Shown piece after piece: positions 31,492-43,177 of a stretch of 64,000 bases of DNA. The notes beneath the pieces were generated by a model. That model did not search any database, had not been told where the DNA came from, and saw only the letters and a list, made by a program, of their open reading frames with translations. The stretch covers positions 93,256,365-93,320,364 of the forward strand of contig CM051455.1 of the NCBI GenBank assembly GCA_028274465.1. The letters are read 5' to 3'. This stretch comes from Plantago ovata (lineage: Eukaryota; Streptophyta; Magnoliopsida; Lamiales; Plantaginaceae). The stretch's first letter is position 1; every line of letters starts with the position of its first letter. The position numbers and the translations under genes are program-made.

Positions 31492-32288
31492 TTTCATATT
31501 GTACTTTTATAAATTAATTTTTCTTTATACTTTACGGGTAAACGGAGATCAACTGGATATAAAAAAGTCAACAAAACAAAACGTAAAGAAATAATTGATA
31601 CCGATGACTATATCTTAAATTTGGAAAAAAATCTCAAATGTTAATGGGAGGAAATGAATATATACACTTGGCGGCATGGTGTTTTGTTTCGGGAGGTTCT
31701 ATTTATTTTGTCATCAAATGGGTTGTGGTTTATCTTGGTTAAGGTGCTGGATTGCGGTGGTGCTGAATTATCTTATACAGTATCATTTGTCTTGTTTGAT
31801 TCCGTTCTTGGTTGTATGATATTTTCATATTAATTGTATTTCTAAGAGTAATTTTTTTGAAAAAATTACATTAATAAACAAAGTTATTTATTAAAACAAC
31901 CACTTACAAACAACAATTACAAAAGTGTCGCTTGTCAATAGCTATGGACTTCAAAATTTCACTCAAGTGGATTTAATGACGATTGTTTAAATCCGCCTAC
32001 AGTGAAATGGAACTCAAAATCTCGCTCAGCTGGATTTAATAACAAATTTGACATCTGAAAGCTAGTTTCAGCCACTAAAACTAGCTGAAGCTAGCTTAAA
32101 AATGACTTAAACTAACTAAAAATGACTGCAAATAGTTAAAAATGGACCTCGAAATCTCGCTCAACTGAATTTAATAACAAATTTGACATTCGGAAGCTAT
32201 TTCGTTCACTAAACTAGCTGAAACTAGATAAAAAGGACTGAAATTTGCCGAAACTAGCTAAAAATGACTGAAACAATATGAAACTAGG
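31492..32288. repeat. AT-rich DNA with a degenerate tandem repeat
   Basis: From about 31950 to 32280 a unit of about 138 bp recurs, marked by AAATCTCGCTCA.CTG.ATTTAATAACAAATTTGACAT and by many ACTAGCT(G)AAA words. No gene is visible. Confidence 0.6.
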
Positions 32289-32600
32289 AGTACTAGCAAT
32301 GGTTGACTTCAATCTTGATGCTTATTTCATTATAAGCCCCAAATAAGTCTCTTCCATTTTCCATTTTGAGTTTACAATGGTTTGGCCTTATTTGAGACTT
32401 TTTTGGGGGCTCCACATGACACATACACACACCAATCACCTAATTGTTCTTTATTTTTAAATTCAAATTTTACAATGTTTATTAATATTAGGGCTTATTG
32501 GGAGCTACATTTGTGTAGCCCATTTGCATGGCCTACATAAATGTAACCCCTAAAAAGCTCCCATCGTGACTTATTTGGGATTTAACCATTACTAGTGCTC
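32289..32600. mobile_element. MITE with GAG(T/C)ACTAG(C/T)AATGGTT termini
   Basis: The left end GAGTACTAGCAATGGTT and right end AACCATTACTAGTGCTC are near-perfect inverted repeats 312 bp apart. Subterminal regions share CCCAAATAAGTC in opposite orientation (about 32337 and 32570). There is no coding capacity. The superfamily is uncertain; the ends resemble hAT- or Harbinger-type plant MITEs. Confidence 0.55.
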
Positions 32601-32819
32601 TAACTGTTAAATTTTATATTTTTCATGAAATTAACCGTTGATACTAGTCGTTAATTTTATTTTGAGTTGACTAACTATATAAAGATTAAATTAAGTCTAA
32701 AACTTATTTATGCTAAACTATAACAATTAAAAATATGAAAACTAAAATGATAAAAGTATAAATCATTATAAAAATGTTAATTTATTTAAGTTTAACAAAA
32801 AAAAAATGTTATTTCAATA

Positions 32820-33165
32820 GTTTGAGCATCATAAGTGTTGTGCTGGTTTCAGAAACAGAAATACTAGTTTCAGCAACACAAAAACTAGTTTTATTAGTTT
32901 CAGCATCACAACTGCTAGTTTCAACAGCAAAATGCTAGTTTCATTAGTTTTCAGCATCATAAGTGCTAGTTTCAACAACAAAATGCTAGTTTCAGCAACA
33001 CAAATGCTAGTTTCATTTGTTTCAGCAAACACGAATGCTAGTTTCATTAGTTTCTGCATCACAAGTGAACACAAAATGCTATTTTCATGAGTTTCAGCAA
33101 CACAGATGCTAGTTTCATTACTTTCGGCAACACAAATGCTAGTTTCATTAGTTTCTGTATATATA
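32820..33165. repeat. Minisatellite-like array of TGCTAGTTTCA units
   Basis: About ten irregular copies of ATGCTAGTTTCA(TTAG/G)TTTCAGCA(A/T)CACAA with spacing of about 20-45 bp. The frequent partial open frames on the minus strand come from the repeat. Confidence 0.7.
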
Positions 33166-33318
33166 TGTAATAATTAGGACACTATTTGGTTGATTATATG
33201 TAAAATATAATTAAATATAATTAGTTAGTAATTAATTAACACTAATAGATATCAAAAAACACCATTAGAAACCAGTTTAACGAGAAATTAGAGTCCAATT
33301 CCCTATTAGAGAGATTTT

Positions 33319-33519
33319 GGAAACTATTTGATTAGATTTTAGGGCACCAAAAAATAGAATGTACTTTTTTGTAAGATGTATTTTGGAGACTACTTGATTA
33401 GATTTAGGGTACCAAAAAATAAAATGTCCCTTTTTGTAAGATGTATTTTGTAGACTACTTGATTAGATTTTAGGGTACTAAAAAATAAAATTGTTTTTTT
33501 TTGTAAAATAGTTTTTAAA
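33319..33519. repeat. Tandem repeat, three units of about 66 bp
   Basis: Units at 33319-33387, 33388-33452 and 33453-33519. Each reads (G)ACTA.TTGATTAGATT..AGGG.AC.AAAAAATA followed by a T-rich stretch and GTAAGATGTATTTT. The third is diverged. Confidence 0.7.
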
Positions 33520-33904
33520 GTGGTTGTTTTGGTAAGAGAGTGCACTAGACTGGCACTTATATGTAATTTTCTTTTTTTTTTTGTATTTTTTTATATAAAA
33601 CTTGAAGTTTGAATAATAAAAATTTTGTTGAGTATAAAATAATAATTAATTAGAATGCGGTATTATATATAGCACGACTCTGTACCAATGACAAATGTTG
33701 ATTTTTATATTATGTTTATTCAACCTGAGTTTTATTAATCAACCATATATTGCGTAGTATCCCAAACATCAATTGGTGTGTACTCGTTTTTTCCGAGTAT
33801 CTTAGCTATCATGACACTTAAAATTATTGACCACTTGGTCATTAGTGAGCTCAAAGAGAGGGAAAGAATCGACATATGTCAACAACTATTCCGCTTCAAG
33901 AAAG

Positions 33905-34915
33905 GAGCGATCGAATTTTCTGTGCCAAACTATACATCAGCTCCTATGCCAACAATAATAAGCAGCCACGTGTTACCACCGTTGTGAAACTCCCACACAA
34001 GATCTTGCCCCTTTTATCCCTTCTCAATTATTAAATTATATATGGAACTTTTGAAATTTTACATAACTTTTATTTTTTCGAAGCGGCAAAGCGAGAATCA
34101 ACAATTAATGGTTCTCCATTTACCCCCGATGTTACTCGAAATTATATTATATATATCCCAATGTATATGATTTATTTTAATATTTTTTCATTTAAGAATT
34201 TCAACTTTAATTATAAATTATTCTTAAATTATAATAATAAAATTCTAAGTAAAATGATATTATAAATATTTAGATGTTATATCTTTATAATATAATTGGA
34301 TAAATATTTTATCATTATAATTTAAAAATAACTTATAGAAAAAGTCAAAATAGGATAACCGAAAAAAGTAAAATGGTGTAATTTATATTTGGACAGAGTG
34401 CATAATTATACACCTTTTTTTAATTTCTTTCGGTTACTCTATTTTGATTTTTCTATAAATTAATTTTGAATTATAACGATAAAATATTTATCGAAATTAT
34501 ATCATAAAAATGTAACATCTAAATTTTATAATATAATTTTACTAAGTTTCTAATCATTGTAATTTAAAAGTAATTTATAATTAAAGTGACAATCATTAAA
34601 TGAAAAAATTATTAAAATAAATCATATATATTGGGATATGGGAGTAATTTAAAATAATTTATAATTAAAGTAAATATAATTAAATGAAAAATTATTAAAA
34701 TAAATCATATATATTGAAATAGAGGAGTATAATATAATCAGTTGAAATAATCACCATAAAAAGTTACGTAAAATATCAAATGCTTCCATAATTTAATTGA
34801 GAAGAGGTGAAAAGGCATGATCATCTGTGGGAGTCTGCAAAAAGTTGGTAACACGTGGCTACTTATGATTGTTGGCCCAGGAGCTGATGTACGGTTTGGC
34901 ATAGAAAATCTGGTC
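33905..34915. repeat. 1-kb inverted duplication with a MITE in its loop
   Basis: The left arm (about 33905-34070) and right arm (about 34740-34915) are inverted copies. Shared blocks include TACATCAGCTCC, GCCAACAAT, GCCACGTGTTACCA, ACTCCCACA and CTTCTCAATTA. Similarity is around four-fifths by eye. The arms contain unique, coding-like base composition, unlike the surrounding AT-rich DNA. The enclosed 670 bp hold a palindromic MITE. Confidence 0.7.
34135..34644. mobile_element. Palindromic Stowaway-like MITE
   Basis: Flanked by TA on both sides (34133-34134 and 34645-34646), with CTC at the left and GAG at the right. The whole 510 bp folds as one hairpin centred near 34390: AAGTCAAAATAG.ATAACCGAAA on the left pairs with TTTCGGTTACTCTATTTTGA on the right. 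A third, partial copy of the right arm follows in direct orientation at 34652-34735, ending GAGGAGTA. It is non-coding and AT-rich. Confidence 0.65.
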
Positions 34916-36572
34916 CGGTTTAATAGAGCTTTCGATGTTCCCTTTCCTAAAGTTGCTCAATTTAATCTCACTTTTTGTGATAGGTTGTAGAAGTTGGGTA
35001 TAAGTAAGAGTCGGGAAAATCTTGAGTGGTCCTCTAGTTGGAGGTGTTTCGCCCCTCGGTTTCTCTCTCGTTCGACTCTTTTGTTCCCTTTGGGCTCTCA
35101 GTGCTTTTGTTGATGTTTTGGCTTGCTATTTCCTCTAGTGATGCTCAAGCTTGTCATTTGGAGGTTTGAAGAGCGTGCCTTTCGGCTTGGATCCTTGGTT
35201 TTAGGTGTAGTGGTTTGGATTTTGCTGGTTAAGAGTATACACGAGCCACTTTCCATTTACGTGATTGTCACATGATCCAAAGGAGATAATCATCTTTCAT
35301 ATATAGCTAAGTCTCCTAAATTTATTACGAAAATTATCTCACTCCTTTGAACTAGGCTAGAGTTGGTGGTACAACACGTCACTCCCTAGATCTTGACATA
35401 TTTTGTGTATAGCTAACTCCTCTAGACTTATTACGAAAATTTATCCCACTCCTTTGGACTTAGCTAGAGTTGGTGGTACAACTCGTCACTCACTAGATCT
35501 TGACCTTTTGCTAGTAAGATGGACATATTGAGGTGGTCAACTAGCGTTAAGATCATAACGGTTATGGGAATTTCTCTTGTTAATATTCTTACTTTCTCGG
35601 TTGTATTGGTTTTTGATGTCATTATCGGTATGCATCTTTTATGCACCTTGGGTTGTAAAATTTTTGTTGTTGATTAATTATTTTTAGCCATTTTAAAATA
35701 AAAAAAGTATAAACGTTAAAGTGATCAAAATGAGTTCCTACTTGTTTTGTCACCTGTGAAGATTTTACGGTCATTTATAGTTGTATTTTTTTATATTCAA
35801 TCTGACCTTAAATTAATGATAATTTATTATTTATTGTGAAAAACTAAGTGTGAAAATTATATTATGAAAGTATATTTTTTTTATTTTGAAAATATAAATT
35901 TTAAATTATTTTTGTCGTAATGAAGTATGATTAATTTGAAATCATACCAAATATAAAAAAGTTAACAAAATCAAATGCGATTCTTAAAATATTTAAATAG
36001 CAAATAAAATAGAAAAAATGCAAAATACATTGAATAATGAAACAAGAAATCCAAAAAAGAAAAAAATATGAAAAAAAAAAGTGAAATGGTCTGAAATTGT
36101 GTGGTGCAATTAATTAAGTAATTAATTATTGAAAAAGAAAGACAAATTAAATATTTGATTGTGTGGCCGCTCTCCTTCTCCTCTATTCTTCCCCTCCTTC
36201 TCTTCCCCTTCCTTGAGTGACATGACTGCTTCCATTAAAGACTTTTCCCTCCCAAATCTTGGTAGCTTGGTAAACGAAATGTTTGAATCGCAGGCTAAAC
36301 GTTTTTATGTTTTATTTTCTGATATGTTTTATCGAGATTTTATGAGCCAGATTTATCATGTTTATCTTTTCAGATTAAAGTTTCCTCCTGACCCAGGGAC
36401 TCTCTTTAAGATTATTCAGTATCAACAATATAAACGAGTCGTGCTAGTTTTCCCTTTCTCTACAATTCTCACATCTCACCTCTCTCTTTCGGCTCTGGCC
36501 TTGTTGCTCTGCAGATCTACCAAATCAATTCAGCTATATACCAGGCACTATATATTCCACACGCTGATCACC
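34916..36572. repeat. Intergenic DNA with a 105-bp tandem duplication
   Basis: Two units at about 35302-35401 and 35408-35506 share TATAGCTAA.TC, TTATTACGAAAA, TAGAGTTGGTGGTACAAC and CTAGATCTTGAC. The rest is AT-rich (35640-36150) with no gene. 36159-36572 is open in the frame of the next gene but looks like a pyrimidine-rich leader. Confidence 0.6.
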
Positions 36573-37081
36573 ATGGTCGACGAGTTGATTGCTAAGATGT
36601 CACGGCAACTGAATTTGTTTGACGACGAGGAGGTTGGGGTGGAAGCACCGGCGGATGCTTGGTGTATGGCAGGGGATAAGTTTTCGAGTTTTCTTATTGG
36701 CAGAACGTTTACTAAACGTGCAATTCATCTTGATGCGTTTCAGAAAGTTATGCGTAACAGTTGGGGTCTCTTTTACGATATGGAAATCATCAATGTGAAC
36801 GAGGACAGATTATTATTTCAGTTCCAGCATGCCCTAGATAGGGATCGTGTCCTTGATAATGGTATGTGGTCCTTCGAGAAAAATCTAGTGATCTTGGCAC
36901 CTATAGATCGAGGGGAGGACCCTAAGGCAGTTAATCCTTATCATGCGACTTTCTCAGTTCATGTTCATAACTTACCGCCGGGCAGAATTAATGAGGCCAT
37001 GGCAGAGACCGTTGGAAACTGGCTAGGGAAACACGTCAAGTACATTAGGCCTCCTAGTGGTACTTCTAGTGATTTGGTTAT
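36573..37081 (+). pseudogene. DUF4283 gene, 5' half, interrupted by an LTR element
   Basis: It starts ATGGTCGACGAG at 36573; the upstream ATG at 36159 is in frame but less likely. The protein has the DUF4283 pattern common in ORF1 of plant LINEs: F.IGR.FTKRAIH...F...MRNSW, then VLDNGMWSFEKNLVIL, then VHVHNLPPG. The frame breaks at 37081, where an LTR starts (TGATGAATG). GTTAT at 37077-37081 is repeated at 63562-63566, and the reading resumes there in frame with the CCHC half. It is probably the nucleic-acid-binding ORF1 of a LINE, not a host gene. Confidence 0.8.
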
Positions 37082-38384
37082 TGATGAATGTGTATTTACA
37101 CTTTCATTTGAGTCTTTTTCACCTATTTTAGCTATCCTCTATGTTAATTTAGCTATATTTTAGTGCATTTTATTAGAATAGTGTCACGTTTCCCTTTAGA
37201 TTTTATTTCACAGGTTTTAGTTGAAAAACGAGGATTTCCGGGCAATTATATTGAAGTTGACAAGGAATTGGTGTTCCAGAAGCCTATTTGGAGTATCTGA
37301 AGGTTTCCGGATAGTATTTGGAGTCTAGGGGTCGAATCTGGAGGTTAGAAGGCCACTAGAAGTCAGAAATCGAGTCCGAAAAAGGGAATAAATCCAAAAA
37401 CGCGTCGAAAATGCGGAATTCCGCGAAAATTGTTCGCCCGGGACGTGGGGCGAATCGCCCCACATAGGGCGAATCGCCCGGTGTGTGGGGCGAATCGCCC
37501 CACACTATTTCGAAGCCTATATATAGTTGCTCAGTTTTTCTCCGAAATTCATACTTTTCCAGACCTATTCTCTCACCTTTCTCTGTAGTTTTAGGTAGGA
37601 ACTTCCCAGAGCCTGTTCTGGGGGTTCGTAGCTTAGGAGATACTTTTTCATAGCAGTTTGGAGGTTGTAGGATCGCAATTTTTCGGAGATTGACAACCTT
37701 CGGTAACATTGTTTCTTACAGTTTATTCTACTTATTTTTATATATCTTTCAACATGTTTTCTTCTATGATTTCTGTTGATTGCATGACAACTATGAGTAC
37801 CTAAACTTATCGTTGGTGGTAGTATGTGAATTCTTAGCGAAGGGTAGATAATCATGCTAATGGTTATATCGCGCATTATACTCCGTGTTATTGCTTTATT
37901 TCGTTGATCAGGCTTAGCCTATATTCTCGTATGTTGTATTAATTATTATGCACAATTGGACCCTCGTCGACCTATGCGCATCTATATCTTCGTAGTGTTG
38001 AATAATTACGGAACACAATAGGACAATAGTGATTGACTTGTCAGTATCTTTATCTTCGTAGTGCTTAATAATTGCAACAGTACATTCGATTGATCAAAGA
38101 TCTCCATGCAAGACCGAGGAATTTACGCATGATTATTAACCCGTTATGCTTTGAAGGATCATACTATCACCAATCTCCATCATCTGTTAGAAAAACCTTT
38201 GCTTTTACATGTGCTGTTTTTATATTCTTTAGTTAAATAGATAAAGCTAGTTATAGTCCTTAGAGAACGACACTCGAGGTCATTCTACTACTACACTACG
38301 GTTTTCGTTGTAGTTGTGAATTGCCTTTGGCTAAATAACAAATTTATTTGATTAGCTCGGAGCACGACATCCGCGCGTTCATCA
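37082..38384 (+). repeat. LTR 1 (5' LTR of A)
   Basis: 1303 bp, from TGATGAATG to GTTCATCA. It holds three GC-rich palindromes (37445-37505) and a TATA box (37518-37527). It is closest in detail to the 3' LTR at 62248. Confidence 0.9.
37445..37527 (+). promoter_or_regulatory. GC palindromes and TATA box of LTR 1
   Basis: Palindromes at 37445-37463, 37467-37479 and 37483-37505 all have the core GGGCGAATCGCCC. The longest has 11-bp arms around one base. The TATA box CTATATATAG is 12 bp past the last one. The core copy number differs between LTRs: four in LTR 7, three in LTR 1, two in LTR 2, one in LTR 3 and LTR 4. Confidence 0.65.
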
Positions 38385-38387
38385 AAT

Positions 38388-38405
38388 TGGCGCCGTTGCC
38401 GGGGA
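38388..38405 (+). promoter_or_regulatory. Primer-binding site, tRNA-Asp
   Basis: TGGCGCCGTTGCCGGGGA is the complement of the 3' end of plant tRNA-Asp and lies three bases after the LTR. This primer is typical of Athila. LTR 4 has an intact copy (from 44430); the copies after LTR 2 and LTR 3 carry GCGACG in place of GCGCCG. Confidence 0.85.
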
Positions 38406-38529
38406 CTGTACTCCTTTTTTCTGTTTAATTTGTTTATATTTTCAGCTTTCGATTCCTAATTCTATTAGTTTTAGTTTTCCTTTTTAATCTCTCTCTGATA
38501 CTGCTTTCCTAGTCTGTTACAGATAGTGT

Positions 38530-39142
38530 ATGCCGCATACACGTTCTGTAGGAACACCGCTTGCTGATTCAATTGCTGAGATCGACAGAGTCTACCACCA
38601 AAGAAGGCGACTACTCGAAAGGTGTGCACTAGAGGAAATAGAGGATACCGATTTCTCTGAATCTCTACACAGTCTTTTCAAGGAAATCGACGGAATGGCA
38701 GAAGCTAGACCACTGAAAGCATGGGTTCAACCCACCAAGGATCGTAAGAGGGGACCGACGATTGTTCTTTCGTCTGCAACTCGAGATCTGGAAATCAAGA
38801 ACCACGCATTCCAACAACTTCCGATGTTCTATGGCTTATCAAGGGAAGATTTGATGGGGTACTTGCACGATATCGATGATTTCGTCAACCAACTCCCACG
38901 ACCCGGAGCTGAAATAACAACGGACGAGTTGAGGATGAAGGTTTTTGCTATGGGACTTGGCGACAGAGCCAAGTCATGGTTGAGTTCTCTACCAGCAGGC
39001 TCGCTGGACACTTGGGAGAATGTTTTTTCAGCTTTCATGGAGAAACACTTCCCTCACACCTTGACTACCGCGCTAAAGGCGCAAATCACTGGATTCAAGC
39101 AGGACTATGATGAGACCATCTACACCGCGTTTGAGAGATTCC
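38530..39142 (+). pseudogene. Gag of A, 5' part, cut by the nested insertion
   Basis: Opens with ATG (38530) and encodes the N-terminal part of an Athila-type Gag. The Retrotrans_gag core is visible at about 38950-39140 (RAKSWLSSLPAGSLDTW, FMEKHFPH). It is interrupted after GAGAGATTCC at 39142 by LTR 2. The missing 3' part lies at 59248-60801, beginning with the same ATTCC. Confidence 0.85.
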
Positions 39143-40412
39143 TGATGAATGTGTATTTTACACTTTCATTTGAGTGTTTTTCACCTATTTTAGCTATCCT
39201 CTATGTTAATTTAGCTATATTTTAGTGCATTTTATTAGAATAGTGTCACGTTTCCCTTTAGATTTTATTTTACAGGTTTTGATTGAAAATCGAGGATTTC
39301 CGGGCAATTATATTGAAGTTGACAAGGAATTGGTGTTCCAGAAGCCTATTTGGAGTATCTGAAGGTTTCCGGATAGGATTTGGAGTCTAGGGGTCGAATC
39401 TGGAGGTTAGAAGTCCACTAGAAGTCAGAAACCGAGTCCGAAAAGGGGAAGAAATCCAAAAACGCGTCGAAAACGCGGAATTCCGCTAGATTTTCTCTGG
39501 GGCGAACCGCCCGGTGTGTGGGGCGAACCGCCCCACACTATTTCGAGGCATATATATAGTTGCTCCGTTTTCTCCGAAAATCATACTTTTCCAGACCTAC
39601 TTTCTCACATTTCTCTGTAGTTTAAGGTAGGAACTTCCCAGAGCCTGTTCTGGGGGTTCGTAGCTTAGGGGACACTTTTTCATAGCAGATTGGAGCTTGT
39701 AGGATCGCAATTCTTCGGAGATTGACAATTTTCGGTAACATTGTATCTTACATTTTATTCTACTTATTTTAATATATCTTTCAATATATTTTCTTCTATG
39801 ATTTCTGTTGATTGCATGCCTATTATGAGTAGCTAAACTTATCGTTGGTGGTAGTATGTGAATTCTTAGCGAAGGGAAGATAATCATGCTAATGGATATA
39901 TCGCGCATTATACTCCGTGTTATTGCTTTATTTCGTTGATCAGGCTCAGCCTAAATTCTCGTATGTTGTATTGATTATTATGCACAATTGGACCCTCGTC
40001 GACCTGTACGCGAGTTTATCTTCGTAGTGTTGAATAATTACGGAACACAATAGGACAATAGAGATTGACTTGTCAGAATCGTTATCTTTGTAGTGCTTAA
40101 TAATTGCAACAGGACATTAGATTGATCAAAATCTCCATGCAAGACCGAGGAATTTATGCATGATTATCGACCCGTTATGCTTTGAAGGATCATATTACCA
40201 CCAATCTCCATTATCTGCTAGAAACCCCTTTGCTATCTGTCTGATGTTTTATATTCTCTTGTTAAATAGATAAAGCTAGTTATAGTCCTGAGAGAACGAC
40301 ACTCGAGTCATTCTACTGCTACACTACGGTTTTCGTTGTGGTTGTGGATTGCCTTTGGCTGAATAACAAATATTATTTGCTGAACCGGAACCCGACAAAT
40401 CCGCGTTCATCA
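39143..40412 (+). repeat. LTR 2 (subfamily B)
   Basis: 1270 bp, TGATGAATG to GTTCATCA, with two GC palindromes upstream of the TATA box. The following primer site is mutated. Confidence 0.9.
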
Positions 40413-40557
40413 AATTGGCGACGTTGCCGGGGACTATACTCCTTTCTTCTGTTTAATTTGTTTATATTTTCAGCTTTCGATTCCTAATTCTATTAGTTTT
40501 AGTTTTCCTTTTTAATCTCTCTCTGATACTGCTTTCCTAGTCTGTTACAGATAGTGT

Positions 40558-41170
40558 ATGCCGCATACATGTTCTGCAGGAACACCGCTTGCTGATTAAA
40601 TTGCTGAGATCGACAGAGTCTACCACCAAAGAAGGCGACTACTCGAAAGGCGTGCACTAGAGGAAATAGAGGATACCAATTTCTCTGAATCTCTACACAG
40701 TCTTTTCAAGGAAATCGACGGAATGGCAGAAGCTAGACCACTGAAAGCATGGGTTCAACCCACAAAGGATCGTATGAGGGGACCGACGATTGTTCTTTCG
40801 TCTGCAACTCGAGATCTAGAAATCAAGAACCACGCATTCCAACAACTTCCGATGTTCTATGGCTTATCAAGGGAAGATGTGATGGGGTACTTGCACGATA
40901 TCGATGATTTCGTCAACCAACTCCCACGACCCGGAGCTGAAATAACAACGGACGAGTTGAGGATGAAGGTTTTTGCTATGGGACTTGGCGACAGAGCCAA
41001 GTCATGGTTGAGTTCTCTACCAGCAGGCTCGCTGGACACTTGGGAGAAGGTTTTTTCAGCTTTCATGGAGAAATACTTCCCTCACACCTTGACTACCGCG
41101 CTAAAGGCGCAAATCACTGGATTCAAGCAGGACTATGATGAGACCATCTACACCGTGTTTGAGAGATTCC
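40558..41170 (+). pseudogene. Truncated gag, array unit 2
   Basis: Same gag 5' part, with codon 14 changed to TAA (40597-40599). It ends at ATTCC, followed by LTR 3. It shares PTIVLS and LPMFYG with unit 1 but M in DRMRG with unit 4, so it looks like a unit 1/unit 4 hybrid. Confidence 0.8.
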
Positions 41171-42420
41171 TGATGAATGTGTATTTTACACTTTCATTTG
41201 AGTGTTTTTCACCTATTTTAGCTATCCTCTATGTTAATTTAGCTATATTTTAGTGCATTTTATTAGAATAGTGTCACGTTTTCCTTTAGATTTTATTTTA
41301 CAGGTTTTGATTGAAAATCGAGGATTTCCGGGCAATTATATTGAAGTTGACAAGGAATTGGTGTTCCAGAAGCCTATTTGGAGTATCTGAAGGTTTCCAG
41401 ATAGGATTTGGAGTCTAGGGGTCGAATCTGGAGGTTAGAAGTCCACTAGAAGTCAGAAACCGAGTCCGAAAAGGGGAAGAAATCCAAAAACGCGTCGAAA
41501 ACGCGGAATTCCGCTAGATTTTCTCTGGGGCGAACCGCCCCACACTATTTCGAGGCCTATATATAGTTGCTCCGTTTTCTCCGAAAATCATACTTTTCCA
41601 GACCTACTTTCTCACCTTTCTCTGTAGTTTTAGGTAGGAACTTCCCAGAGCCTGTTCTGGGGGTTCGTAGCTTAGGGGACACTTTTTCATAGCAGATTGG
41701 AGCTTGTAGGATCGCAATTCTTCGGAGATTGACAACCTTCGGTAACATTGTATCTTACATTTTATTCTACTTATTTTAATATATCTTTCAATATATTTTC
41801 TTCTATGATTTCTGTTGATTGCATGCCTATTATGAGTAGCTAAACTTATCGTTGGTGGTAATATGTGAATTCTTAGCGAAGGGAAGATAATCATGCTAAT
41901 GGATATATCGCGCATTATACTCGGTGTTATTGCTTTATTTCGTTGATCAGGCTCAGCCTAAATTCTCGTATGTTGTATTGATTATTATGCACAATTGGAC
42001 CCTTGTCGACCTGTACGCGAGTTTATCTTCGTAGTGTTGAATAATTACGGAACACAATAGGACAATAGAGATTGACTTGTCAGAATCGTTATCTTTGTAG
42101 TGCTTAATAATTGCAACAGGACATTAGATTGATCAAAGATCTCCATGCAAGACCGAGGAATTTATGCATGATTATCGACCCGTTATGCTTTGAAGGATCA
42201 TATTACCACCAATCTCCATTATCTGCTAGAAACCCCTTTGCTATCTGTCTGATGTTTTATATTCTCTTGTTAAATAGATAAAGCTAGTTATAGTCCTGAG
42301 AGAACGACACTCGAGTCATTCTACTGCTACACTACGGTTTTCGTTGTGGTTGTGGATTGCCTTTGGCTAAATAACAAATATTATTTGCTGAACCGGAACC
42401 CGACAAATCCGCGTTCATCA
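41171..42420 (+). repeat. LTR 3 (subfamily B)
   Basis: 1250 bp with a single GC palindrome before the TATA box. It is followed by a doubly mutated primer site (GCGACGTTGTCGG). Confidence 0.9.
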
Positions 42421-42564
42421 AATTGGCGACGTTGTCGGGGACTATACTCCTTTCTTCTGTTTAATTTGTTTATATTTTCAGCTTTCGATTCCTAATTCTA
42501 TTAGTTTTAGTTTCCTTTTTAATCTCTCTCTGATACTGCTTTCCTAGTCTGTTACAGATAGTGT

Positions 42565-43177
42565 ATGCCGCATACATGTTCTGCAGGAACACCGCTTGCT
42601 GATTCAATTGCTGAGATCGACAGAGTCTACCACCAAAGAAGGCGACTACTCGAAAGGCGTGCACTAGAGGAAATAGAGGATACCAATTTCTCTGAATCTC
42701 TACACAGTCTTTTCAAGGAAATCGACGGAATGGCAGAAGCTAGACCACTGAAAGCATGGGTTCAACCCACCAAGGATCGTATGAGGGGACCGACGATTGT
42801 TCTTTCGTCTGCAACTCGAGATCTAGAAATCAAGAACCACGCATTCCAACAACTTCCGATGTTCTATGGCTTATCAAGGGAAGATGTGATGGGGTACTTG
42901 CACGATATCGATGATTTCGTCAACCAACTCCCACGACCCGGAGCTGAAATAACAACGGACGAGTTGAGGATGAAGGTTTTTGTTATGGGACTTGGCGACA
43001 GAGCCAAGTCATGGTTGAGTTCTCTACCAGCAGGCTCGCTGGACACTTGGGAGAAGGTTTTTTCAGCTTTCATGGAGAAATACTTCCCTCACACCTTGAC
43101 TACCGCGCTAAAGGCGCAAATCACTAGATTCAAGCAGGACTATGATGAGACCATCTACACCGTGTTTGAGAGATTCC
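42565..43177 (+). pseudogene. Truncated gag, array unit 3
   Basis: The frame is open from ATG 42565 to the ATTCC junction at 43177, then runs into LTR 4. It shares the ACATGTTCTGCAGG start and the CACCGTGTTTGAG variant only with unit 2. That marks units 2 and 3 as the most recent duplication. Confidence 0.8.

Noticed and set aside
33778..33987. A 69-codon ORF before the inverted duplication
   Set aside because: No recognisable domain, and it overlaps the left arm of the duplication; not enough support for a gene.
37445..37505. Repeated palindromes considered as a CRISPR-like array
   Set aside because: The DNA is plant nuclear, repeats and spacers are not regular, and the motif lies in an LTR promoter.
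37565..37876. A 103-codon antisense ORF that recurs in most LTR copies (also 39597, 41604, 58431, 62742)
   Set aside because: It recurs only because the LTR is repeated. It has no start context, domain or separate promoter and is broken in LTR 5, so I treat it as a shadow.
38388..38405. tRNA-like sequence
   Set aside because: Only the 18-nt complement of the tRNA-Asp 3' end is present; it is the primer-binding site and not a tRNA gene.
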